A stretch of 60,238 nt of DNA. Origin: Conidiobolus incongruus B7586 (Eukaryota; Entomophthoromycota; Entomophthoromycetes; Entomophthorales; Conidiobolaceae). Below, piece after piece: positions 1-10,889 of this stretch. Positions within the stretch are counted from its first letter, which is position 1. The number at the start of each line of letters is the position of its first letter. The stretch covers positions 1-60,238 of the forward strand of contig JNEM01013289.1 of NCBI GenBank assembly GCA_000697335.1, given 5' to 3'. The translations under genes were made by a program, and so were the position numbers. The notes beneath the pieces were generated by a model that did not search any database, had not been told where the DNA came from, and saw only the letters and a list, made by a program, of their open reading frames with translations.

Positions 1-3000
1 TATATATAAGAATTTAAAAAATTAATCTCTTAATAATTATATTTAAGATAAACAAAAGCTAATTTTTTTATTGGTATTATTATTAAGAGTTTGGTTTTCA
101 TATTTAATTTCTAATTAGATTAAAAAAATACCAAATATAATAATATTAAGTTATTATTTATATTAAGTTTATAAGAAAAAGAAGTTATTATTAGCTAGTA
201 TTAATTAAGTTAACTTTATATATGAATTTTAGTAAAGTTTATTAATAATGAATTTATTTGATTAAATTATCTCAAATTTTATATAGAATGTTTATATTAA
301 GTGAGAGATAATAATATTAACATTATATATAATATTAAGTGGTTTAAGAATTCAATGAATAAATGTATTAAACCAAAGTATCAAGACTTAATAAAGTTTG
401 AATAGGATAAAATTGAATTAAATAAAATGAATTTCAATCAAATTACATATCAAATATGTATCAATTGACATTGAAATTTATAAAATATATTCAAGTATCT
501 TTGATTCAAGTTATTGTTTAACTAGGCATGATTAATTATTGATAGGAGTTCTCAAAACCAGTGAAAATTCCAGGAACAGTATAATTCGAAAAATAAGGCC
601 ATTTTATTTTAAAAAATGATTAATTATATCAAATGAAATTCCGATTAATTATTATTTTATTAAATTTGAGTTTTGTTAAAAAAAATCAACCAATTAAAAT
701 TATTAAATAATAAAATAATAAATATTAAATTTAACTCAATTTGAATTTAAAAAAAGCAATTAATATCCAAAATAAAGTATTAAATAACAGTCAATCATTA
801 AAATGTAATATAATATTTAAGATTAAAATTTAACACAATTTAATAAACAAATAAATCAAACAAGTTTAAGTTAAAATTTTTTACTCTATTTAAATTTTAT
901 CAGAGTTTATTGATTAAAAACTTATGCATCCACTGACAAATAACTGATAAACATTGAATAATAATAAAAATATCAAGGTTTTGGATTTAATTTTCGGATA
1001 GTTTAGGCTGACTGATTTAATTATAATTCAATTGATGATATAATGGTAGTTTATAGAATATTATATATCAATAATTCATATACTTTACTCTAAAATATAA
1101 AGGAAAATAATTATAAAGTCATATAAAATTTTTTAGTCTAGTTATTATCAAAAAATACTTTGGGTAAATTAAAATTTTATAGTTGACAAATATAAGGAGT
1201 GATAATTGATCAAATAGTTTAAAATTTACTAATTGACATAATTGATAAATTTTATCAATTATATTTGAATAATAAAAAAATGAGACCAATAACTAATTGT
1301 TTGAAATATTTATAAGGGTCAATTTTTTTATTAACAAATTTTTAATTTTTAATTTTTAATTCATTTAACCAAATTGATCAATAATTAAGAATATGATAAT
1401 TAAAATTTAGCTGATATAATAATATTTTATTTATATATTTAGGATAATCAAAAACACTTTAACACTGTATCAATTCAATATTTTACAATCGGTCAAATTA
1501 AACTCATTTGGTTGTTGTCTGAAATTGAATGCATCGATTTGCAATTTGGGTAAAGTTCAGTCATTAAGTTTATAGTATATCTTGATTATTAATTTGATAT
1601 TAACACTAAAGCACAAAATGTCTGATAATGCTACTAGTTTTAATGATTTAATATATTATCACAAATATAATTATTTCCGAATTAAATAATTTTAAAATTA
1701 AGTTTTCAAAAAAATTTGCATAATCTTATAATAAAAAACTATGAATATATATATATTTATAATGAAATTATTACATTAAAAGCTAATACATTTTTATTAT
1801 AGTATAATTAAAGAATAATATATCATTAAATTATAAAATATATAATTTAAATTAAGATTAAAAATTATACTTATTAAAAATTGAAATTATTATACTTTAT
1901 AAAAAATATTCAATTTATTTTGTATTATTAATTCACTTTAATTATTATATTAATATTAATATAATTTATAAAAGAAAATTTTTTTTCAATTTTATTCAGT
2001 TAATTTTTATTTTTAATTAGATAAGAGATATGAAATTATTTAACTGTTAGATATATAAAAGTTAAACATTAGAATGAAATATTAAAACCAAATAATTTTA
2101 TTAATTCATTAGGTTGAATTGAGTGATTCCATTTATAGAATCTTCCGTAATATAATTATTTGTAAGCAAGAGCCGATGCAGTGGATGACTATTCAGCAGG
2201 GTGATCTCCCATTCCTGAATCAATATTACATATTATCTTTTAATTAATTAATATATTTATTAATTTCAATTATACAAATATATCTACTTGATAATATCTT
2301 ATATTTCCGATAATAAAATTTATTAATACATAAAATAATGTTTATAGAGTATTTTTATAATATTATTGTAATTATTCAATAGTAAAAAAAACTTATAAAT
2401 TTAATATCATTTTGTTCAATTAGTCATAATCCTTACTTATATTTTGTTCTTAATATTTAATAAGTTATATTATAAAATTTTTTATTAAGGACGTATTCAA
2501 TAGTCATTTGAAAATATTCAAGTTGTTGGATAAATACTTTGCATTGAAAACGACTATATTGTTATTGGATAAACTAGTAAATTTTTTTAATAACTTCATA
2601 ATATTCATTAATAATAGATATGAAATACTTAATTATCAACTTCGCTATTTCTTATATTGTTTTCAAAATTTATTGGTTAATATTATATTCAATTCCTGAT
2701 TTAAATTCGTTAAAATATTGTATATATTTTTATTTTATTAAGCTTTTAAATTAAATAGGATATATATATATCCTCAACTTCAATATTCATACTAATTCAA
2801 ATGGGCTTAAAGGTCTTGTTAAAATCAATACATATTTAATTAATGTTTTACAATATTATTTATAGTATTAATAATATCAATCGGTGATATTATTAATTTA
2901 TTGATTATAATATATATACTATTGAATGATTTCAAGGTTAATATTATAAAACTTGACAAAATAGTTTGAATCTAAAATGAAGATTGTTTTATCAAAAAAT

Positions 3001-6000
3001 AGGATTATAATTAAAAAATCAACTCAATTCAAATAGTAAGATTATATAATAATAAATTCACTAGATTTTTTTATTAAACTAGAAATTTAATAAATGATAT
3101 ATTAAATTAAATATGAATTAAAAATTATTTCAATAAATTATAATTTATGATATTTTTGCTAAATTAGTAACTATCAAATAATACTTATATAAATTTATTT
3201 ATTATAATTTATAAATTACTAAAAATGGAAATAATAATTGTAATTTATTAAAAAAAACAATTCAATACTAATTAACTATTATTAAACCAAAAGTTATATT
3301 ATTTTATAAATAAAATAAATATTAATTATTTCACAATTACTAATTAAAGAAATATCTATTACCAAATTTAGTATATATTAAACCAAATAAGTGATTAAAT
3401 ATAAATAAATAACAAATCAGTAATAATTGAATTTGATTGTATCACAAAAAAAACTTGATGTTTAAATTAATTGATTGATATATTTTTTAAAAAAAATTAA
3501 TTAATTAGTAAATCAAGTATAATTAAATTATTTTTAAAGGTAATTTTTCATAATTTATAACTAAGTTGAGAATTTTCAATTGAAGAATTATGCAATATTT
3601 TTTATTGAAAATTTTAGTCTAAGATTACTTATAATTGAGTAATACTAAATATAATGAGAGTTTAAAGTATGATATGAAAGTTGATTTAGCTTGAGTTATT
3701 ATTTGATTTTTTTTTCTTTTGTTGCTATACATCGTTTATATGATTATCAATTAAAAATCTATTAGAATTAATTATAAAATAGTATAATTAATTTGTCCAT
3801 TATTCAAATTTTTTAAAATGGCGGTAACCACTCCATGTAATATTTTTTTGTATTAAATTTAATAAGAGTAATTTATTATATTTTATAAAATCAATACATC
3901 TAGTCGCATAATACACCTTATTAATGTCGCATCTAATAATATTATATTAACATATTTTTGAGGAATTGGTAGTTTTAACTGCAATGGGTGTGTATTATCC
4001 TTATCGTAAAATCAAAAAGTCACAATCCAGAAAGTTCTACAAATTAAATATGATAAAAAAAATCTGCAAAAATTAAGAGATATTAACATTTTTAGTTTTT
4101 TATATGACTTCAATTTGTCAATAATCTACTAGAACTAGGATCTTATATTGTATAATTAAAATAATTAAACTCATTAAATTAGTAAAAATTTCCCTTTTAT
4201 TTATGAAAAGAAGGCAACCACTTTCCGTTATATATATTCTTTTCCGGATTCAAATTCATCAATTGAATAAAATATTAAAAGCTAATATATCTGATAGTAT
4301 GAATTTTCTAATAAATCTTAATATAATCAAAATATACCTTTTATATTTTGATTCATAAAGTAAACCCATCCAATTAAAATTGAATAATTTTTCTCATTAA
4401 AATTTTAAATTGTGTATGATTCTTTAATGTTGATTGAGTGAATATGTTTAAGGAATCGGTTCTTGAATTGTAAAATATTTGTTCAGTTAAAATTGTGAAT
4501 ATAGGACTATTGGTAAGAAAGGTAGTACACACTTTAAAAGATTGATTCACACTTTAATTTTAATCTAATAATAGAATATATTTTTCACAGTTAACATACT
4601 TAATAATATAAATTATCATATCCTTTTAAAATAATATCATATCAATTCTATATATTTATGGTAGAGGCAATAACTAATTAAAGAACATTTTATTTTCTTT
4701 GCCACATCAAGATAACAAATCAAGTGGATTATAACATAAGTTTTATTAGCTAAACATATTCCAAAAACGGAGGTTATAAAGTATTGTAACTATCATTAAA
4801 TAAATTTTATAATAAATGAAATGTCATTATATTAATCACCATTGTTCTAAAGTGTAAATGAATTTACAATATATGAGCTATTCAACGATAAAAATTAAAA
4901 AAAACAAAAAAGTAATTCAATAAATATTTTATAAATATAACATTTTCCAACTATATCAGACCAAAATGATAATGACAAAGCCATCAGTGATACAAACTTC
5001 TATTGAAGTATATATTCTACTTTACAGTTTATTTTGAATACTTATAAACAATTATCAAATTTATGACATAATATTCTAACGAAATTAAATTATAACAATA
5101 TTAATTAATATTGAGATATGAAACACAATTATTAAGAATATTATAAAATTCAATTATATACAAATTATTAAATTAAGAAATTTTTCAATTTTTTTAAAAA
5201 AAAAATAATAAGTACAAAATTATAAGAATTAAAAATAAAATTTGATATAATTCATAATATGAGTCAAAATAATGATTTATTTTGGGATTGAACTTTTTAA
5301 AATTTTCAAATATATTGATTCTTTGTAATTTTTATAAGCATTATTACTAATGAGATTTATTGTCCGTAAAATTCCTAAGCATTATATATATATAATTTTA
5401 GTATAATAATAGCAATTGTCGATCTCATTTCTAAAATTTAATCTAAAAAATTTTTTTATATTTCGTATTTATATATGTAAGTAATTATATACTTATATAC
5501 AGGAAGAATGATACTTGGGAAAAAAAGGAATTAAGAATTACACCATCCTCTAATAAACATTCATAAAAATTTCAATTTACTAGGCATTAATTATTAAAAA
5601 TATCATAAAATTTTTCAATTAACAATAATAATCTGAATTTGTATATGAATTATGAATTATGAATAATTATATATATATATATATTACGAAAAATGATCTA
5701 CGGTACCTGATCACTAATCAATTTGTTAATTTGAGTTAATAATTTTTTTTAATTAACTAATCCATTAAAAATAAAATTTAATTTATAATTAAAAAGGAAA
5801 TTTCCGAAATTAATAAAAAATAACAAATCTAGTTTAAAAAAATAATTTTTTTTTAATTGAAATTCATATGATTTTTTAAATTATAAATTAAGAATACTAA
5901 TATTAATGTACTCTTTAATTGAAATTTGTACTTTATAAATACTGTAAATTATGTCGAATAATTATACTATATCATATCCTTCAAACAAAAACTAGCTTAC

Positions 6001-6523
6001 TGTAAATAATACAAGTTTAATAATTAAAATTCAAGTTATAATTGTAAAATATATATATATATATATTATTGATAAAATAAAATTTTTAATAATTATTGAA
6101 TATATTAAAAAAAAATGTTTCTTTTTCAATTCAATAATTATTCTTATTATATTCTTTTTTTTTATTAAAATAAAATTAATTAATTTTATCAAGTATTCTA
6201 AACAAAAATGAACACATTTTCAAAAAAAAGAAAATAAAATTTTTTTTGGTAATACTTGAAATTAGCGATTTATTTATTAGTATTTGTAACAAATATATAT
6301 ATATATATATTAAAAGTCCGATAGATTCTTAAGAGAATTTTATTTAAAGAAATTGGAATTAATTTGAGGTTCTGAATATCTATTTGATAATATAAAAATA
6401 TATATTTTTTATATTATTGATTTTTTATTAAAATTATTAGTTAAGACATATACTATTGATATGTATAGATATGATTAAAATTAATAAGTATTAATATATT
6501 GGATGAATTAATTAATTAATTAA
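1..6523. other. AT-rich gene-poor region
   Basis: About 6.5 kb dominated by A and T, with frequent stops in all frames and several TA microsatellites (for example near 5671, 6051 and 6295). The only longer open frame (2508-2699, 63 residues rich in F, I, L, N, Y) has the composition expected of random AT-rich DNA and no recognisable motif, so I do not call it a gene. One GC-richer island near 2165-2250 is listed separately. No RNA gene was recognised. Confidence 0.7.
2130..2250. other. Coding-like GC-richer island
   Basis: A short stretch (core about 2168-2220) is clearly richer in G and C than its surroundings. It is open on both strands: about 27 codons on the plus strand beginning KQEPMQWMTI, and about 40 codons on the minus strand ending ITQFNLMN then a stop. 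I recognise neither reading. It may be a gene fragment left in the AT-rich background, or chance. Confidence 0.3.
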
Positions 6524-6529
6524 TTAATT
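6506..6529. repeat. (AATT)n microsatellite over a stop codon
   Basis: Six tandem AATT units. The stop codon (6524-6526, minus strand) of the zinc-finger gene lies inside the repeat. Because AATT repeats give TAA in every frame, changes in repeat number would still end translation within a few codons. Confidence 0.9.
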
Positions 6530-7354
6530 GAGGGTTGAATTCCTTCTCTGATGAATTTTGATGTGTGCTGATAAATTGTCCGTCCTGCTGAAGAATTTGT
6601 TACACGTGGAGATGGGGCACTGATACGGCCTGTGGTCAAAGTGGACACAGCGCTGGTGACGCTTCAAATGCTCCGCACGCTTGAAGGTTTGGAAGCAGTT
6701 GTCCACTTCACAGATGTGGAGTTTTTTTGTGTGACTGACTGATTGCGAGCGTTTTGTGCGGAAGTGAGTCGGTGGCTGAGAATGCAAGGCAGGGACGAAA
6801 TTGGAAGTTGGTAGACTGTTTGGGGTGGTTTGAGGAGATGGATGGTAAGATGCTAGCTGAGACCTTGCGTTTGTGACAGTGGTTGAAGATGTTTCTAAGA
6901 ATGTGGGGATGGATAACTGAGAAGGAGGGGTTAGAGGGTTCTGAAATAATTGAGCTTGGGTTGGAGACCACATTGAAGAGATGTCGGACATTGAAGGGAT
7001 AGCTAGTTCGCTGTTAGGATCGAGAGGAGTTGACATGGAGGGATAAGACAATGGACTTGAAGACGAGTTTGATAAGAAGGGTTGATGTAAATCCATCATG
7101 CTACCATTCATAGATAAGTCTATAGGAGTCATTGGAGACCATGGCATGCATGATGAAATATCCATAGGATACGTTTGGCAAGTATCCATTGAGAGATCGG
7201 CCAACATTTTGGAATCAAATGGTCCTGGTGTGGGGATCCACCGCAATTCCTGGGCCATAAACATATCGAGAGAGCTGTTGGAGGGAGGAATGGTTAGCTG
7301 GTTGATGAATGCATCAATCTGCTGATCTTCATTAATCTCTGGGCGAACACTCAT
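6524..7354 (-). CDS. Msn2/4-like C2H2 zinc-finger transcription factor
   Basis: Single-exon gene for 276 residues. Residues 1-200 are low-complexity, rich in S, P, T and M, as in activation regions. The C-terminus has two adjacent C2H2 fingers: C215/C220/H233/H238 (C-x4-C-x12-H-x4-H) and C246/C251/H264/H268. The recognition helices read RAEHLKRH and RTDNLSAH, nearly those of yeast Msn2/Msn4 (RQEHLKRH, RSDNLSQH), which bind the stress response element AGGGG. Binding to CCCCT/AGGGG is therefore the expected specificity (family knowledge plus inference). The protein is much shorter than yeast Msn2 (about 700 residues), so the stress-signalling parts outside the fingers cannot be assumed. I took the first ATG, which follows a long 5' leader with TATA box and STRE-like sites about 265-290 nt upstream. 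The stop lies inside an AATT repeat. Confidence 0.9.
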   Translation of the reverse strand: MSVRPEINEDQQIDAFINQLTIPPSNSSLDMFMAQELRWIPTPGPFDSKMLADLSMDTCQTYPMDISSCMPWSPMTPIDLSMNGSMMDLHQPFLSNSSSSPLSYPSMSTPLDPNSELAIPSMSDISSMWSPTQAQLFQNPLTPPSQLSIPTFLETSSTTVTNARSQLASYHPSPQTTPNSLPTSNFVPALHSQPPTHFRTKRSQSVSHTKKLHICEVDNCFQTFKRAEHLKRHQRCVHFDHRPYQCPISTCNKFFSRTDNLSAHIKIHQRRNSTLN

Positions 7355-7617
7355 GTTTTTAATTGATTAAATAATCAAAGAAAGGAGCTATAGTAGCGAA
7401 ATTAATTAAATGATATTAGGTAAGTATTGAAAAGAAACGGAATTAAAAGTATATGAGAGTGGAACGGAAAACTTGGAAATTAAAAAGGAAAGCACAGCTT
7501 TAATACCAAGTCACAGTAATTGATTGAACTAAGAACAATCAGCAGAGAAATTAGAATAGTAACAAGCAGGGATAAAATTGGAGAATTTTTTTTAAAATTG
7601 TGAGTGAAATCCCTGTA

Positions 7618-7647
7618 TTTTATACTACCCCTCTAAACCCTTCCCCT
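7618..7647 (-). promoter_or_regulatory. TATA box plus two STRE (CCCCT) sites
   Basis: Read on the minus strand, a TATAAAA box lies at 7618-7624, about 264 nt upstream of the zinc-finger ATG. Two plus-strand CCCCT pentamers (7628-7632 and 7643-7647), AGGGG on the gene strand, sit 4 and 19 nt upstream of the TATA box. CCCCT/AGGGG is the known Msn2/4 site, and this gene encodes an Msn2/4-like finger pair, so autoregulation is likely. A further AGGGG at 7846-7850 lies inside a coding-like island and may be coincidental. Confidence 0.65.
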
Positions 7648-7792
7648 CTTCTCCTTGAATTTTTGCAATTTAAAATTTTTTAATTTTAAATTAATGATTA
7701 TAACCTGAATTTAGTCTACCAACTAATCGAATCACTAACATTATAGTCTTATAGCATGTTAACTTAAGTTTTTTCATATCTAACTATATCAG

Positions 7793-7885
7793 TTTGAAGA
7801 TCACGCTCATGGGGGATATCAAACATATTGGGGTAACCTTGACAGAGGGGGAGCTCCAATTCAATCCAAAAAAATACAAGTGCAA
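7793..7885 (+). other. Coding-like island A upstream of the zinc-finger gene
   Basis: A GC-richer stretch after a good acceptor-like TATATCAG (ending 7792). It is open in more than one frame: one plus reading starts FEDHAHGGYQTYWGNLDRGG; another starts at an ATG at 7809 (MGDIKHIGVTLTEGELQF); the minus strand also has an open reading containing GYPNMFDIPHERDLQ. I cannot decide which, if any, is real. No family recognised. It could be an exon of a small unrecognised gene or a gene relic. Confidence 0.35.
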
Positions 7886-8113
7886 ATTCTAGTTATTATT
7901 TATGCATTTGAGAAAATAAATTTGATCAAATCGAAATTTTCCTGAAAATGAATACATATTATTGATAATTTAATATAATGAATGATTTAGGAAATTAGCA
8001 AAATACACGTATTTTATTAAATTTAACATATTGGATTAATCAAGTTGATGGATAATAAATTATTAGCATTATACTTGAATCAATTTGGTAATGTACTATA
8101 AGAATTGCTTTAA

Positions 8114-8293
8114 GCGAGAATACTGCGATACTATGATGAAACATGCTCAAATCTTGGTTGGTACATTTTAACCGACGAATTTAAGAGCTTCACATGGCGT
8201 GAGACCTCCACATTAATGGAAAGACCCTTAGCTCCTGATATTGATCCAACACAACTTAAACCTGATTCAATTTATAACTATCAACTAAAGTAA
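8114..8293 (+). other. Coding-like island B, terminal-exon-like
   Basis: An open reading of 59 codons begins right after TTTAAG (possible acceptor, 8109-8114) and ends with TAA at 8291-8293. It has coding-like composition (for example CSNLGWYILTDEF and MERPLAPDIDPTQLKPD) and better codons than the flanking DNA. The frame is closed by a stop immediately upstream, as expected if the exon starts at the acceptor. I do not recognise the family, and I could not find a phase-compatible join to island A. It may be the last exon of a small gene or a relic. Confidence 0.4.
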
Positions 8294-10349
8294 ACAAAAA
8301 GTTTTAATTAATATTTGAAGCTATTCCTCAAATATTCATAACCAAACAACTTTATAAACTATACCTTTAGCGTTTATTATTTTATTTATACTATTAAACT
8401 CCTTGTAAATTCATTTCATTTCTAATTAAATTGTCTTAATTTTAACACCTTATTATTTTTTAAGCATTAAAATGCTTTTTTATACTTGATAATTAATAAT
8501 CAACTGCTAGAGATAAAAAACAACTGAAATATCTTTTAATCAAAACTCTTTCCCCAATTTCTTATGGAGAAAATTCAGAAAAAATTCGTTAAATTCTTGT
8601 AATTATTGACTATTAAGGATCTTTATTCCTTATTATATGGATTTAATATATTTTAGTTAATTTTACTTTCTAAATAATGGCATATTATTTTGAGGACTAG
8701 AATTTCTGTGGACCTCATTTTATATACGTATGTAAAATTTAAATATAATTATCAATAAATGATAATTAGACAATATAAAATATAACTCCATTCCAATATC
8801 ATGAGAATATTTATTAGTTTAGTCAATAGATAGATTTTGAACTTGAGAAGGGATACAAATAAATTTACTTTCGATTTAAAACCATTGAATTTATTAAAGA
8901 TGGATGTACTATTGAATCTCTAATATATTAATGTGAATTTAACAATCAAGCTGAAAATATCATATTAATGAATAACGATTATGAATTGCATTCCATAGAA
9001 ATAATAAAATAACCCCAATCTCATAACAGCATCAACTAACTCAGAATTACAATATTGAAAGGCAAAAATAAAATCAAATAAATTATATCCACTTGATATT
9101 AAAATTTTATTCTGAAACATTGCACTAAATTAAATAAGACCAGATATTGGATAATAATGTAATTGTATATGATATATATATTAGGATAATGAAAATAATT
9201 TCTAGCTTTGATAAGATATATTGACTATTAACCATCGAATAAAATAAATTATTTAAAAATAACCCAAATTTTATCAAAAATGATTTTTGCTTTTAATTGT
9301 TTAATTCAATTATTATATTATAAATGATTTGAAATTAATATAAATCCTACAATATTATATTAAATTCATACTCCTTGTCAAAATCAGATTATTATTTTAA
9401 GATTTTAAATTCTATATTCTAAATATTTCTAATTAGTTAATGAAATACTCTAGCTCGGCGTCTATAATTATCAGTAATTTGATCATTTAATAATAACAAT
9501 ATTGTTTATATATAATACATTATTATTTATGATAATTAAATAATTAATCATATTAACTATTTATATATTCAAGTCATTTCAACCAAAAAATAATCAAGAT
9601 TTCAAAGTCAATGAACTGGCCATAAGTCAAAATTTTACAATATTATAACGAGAAATATCGATAATAATCTATTTATTTATAAATTTTACTGTGGTAATCA
9701 GGTAAAATATTTTAAAAGAAACTCCCAGTTGCTATATTATTTTAAAACTATTAAAAAAATAATTTTAAAATTTAAAGCTGGTAGATCAAATAATTAGGAT
9801 TTATCAAGATTTTATTGCCTATAGTCAATATACAAACAAAAAACTAAAAAAACATTCTTTTATATTTGGACCATCACCCACACTTATAAGCTAAATAATT
9901 AGCTATTATAATATAATTTTAAGACTAAAATAGTATGATAAAAGATCAAAAGTACAATTTTATATCAATAAACTACCATATTATCAAATATATCCTGATA
10001 TATTCAAAGAAAAGAACTAAAATCAACTAGTCTTGGATCAATATATTGACTCCCCTATTTTAGATTTAAAAAGTTATATAATTAGATAAAAATTAACCAT
10101 TATTTAAATTTCAAAAAATGATTAAAAAAGTAAATGTTAATATTAAATATAAATTATAATAAGATGTGTTTTCACTAATTATTACCTTAAAAAATTGGTT
10201 CAAGTAAAGCTATTTATAATAGATCCTATAATATTAAATGTTGCTAAAAACTATATATATATAATATTAAAAACTAATTATAATTCAAGATATGAGTCCT
10301 ATTTATCATAAAAATAATATTAAAATCCATTGAAAAATAAAAGACTTAG
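8294..10349. other. AT-rich intergenic region
   Basis: About 2 kb of AT-rich sequence. No open frame with coding character, RNA gene or repeat recognised. If the mariner relic downstream was once complete, its missing N-terminal part would have lain in the last kilobase here, but nothing recognisable remains. Confidence 0.6.
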
Positions 10350-10560
10350 TTGCCAAATCGCCCATACTCCCTAGACTTGAGTCCATGTGATCATAACTGT
10401 TATGGGAGATTGATTAATATTATTACTGACCAATAATTTAAAGATATCTAATACAATTGATAGAAAATTAAATCCAATAATTGTATCTTTAAAAAGGCTT
10501 TAAGGTGTCGAAAGGTTGCGTAAAATCTGGAAGAGCATCATTGATTAAAGTGCTAATTAC
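10350..10560 (+). mobile_element. Relic of a mariner-type transposase (C-terminal part)
   Basis: At 10350-10433 one frame reads LPNRPYSLDLSPCDHNCYG..., closely matching the mariner signature PPYSPDLSPCDxxLFG around the third catalytic acid region. About 39 codons further, at 10502-10555, the sequence reads GVERLRKIWKSIID, then a stop, then SANY. This matches the mariner C-terminal pattern G-[IV]-E-x-L-x-x-x-W-x-K-x-[IV]...G-x-Y at the usual spacing. The two segments lie in different frames and are separated by stops, and no N-terminal half or terminal repeats are visible, so this is a dead, decayed fragment of a Tc1/mariner DNA transposon. Confidence 0.6.
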
Positions 10561-10889
10561 TGATATAACAACAATATATGCATTTAATTAAAGTATATAT
10601 ATATGCAACATAAGTTTGAAAATCCAGACTTATTTTTTTATCATTTGTAAAATTAATAAATGTTAAATAAAACCATTCTTTTCTAATATTAATACTAATA
10701 AAATAAATAAACTCAGGAAGTGGAAAACTAAAATTTAAATATACTGAATGTTTATGGTAATTTGGTATTTCGTTTTTTCAAATGAATTTTAATATTCAAT
10801 CAATATAATTTCTATTTCGAAATTAAATTTATATATGGAAATATTTATTAAAATTGTTTGATTACAAAATAAATAGGTTATTATTAGGG

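Noticed and set aside
2508-2699. 63-codon plus-strand ORF
   Set aside because: Composition (F, I, L, N, Y) is what random AT-rich DNA gives; no motif, no GC rise, no splice context.
6708-6971. Alternative minus-strand ORF inside the zinc-finger gene
   Set aside because: Shadow frame of the Msn2/4-like gene, which has the recognisable fingers.
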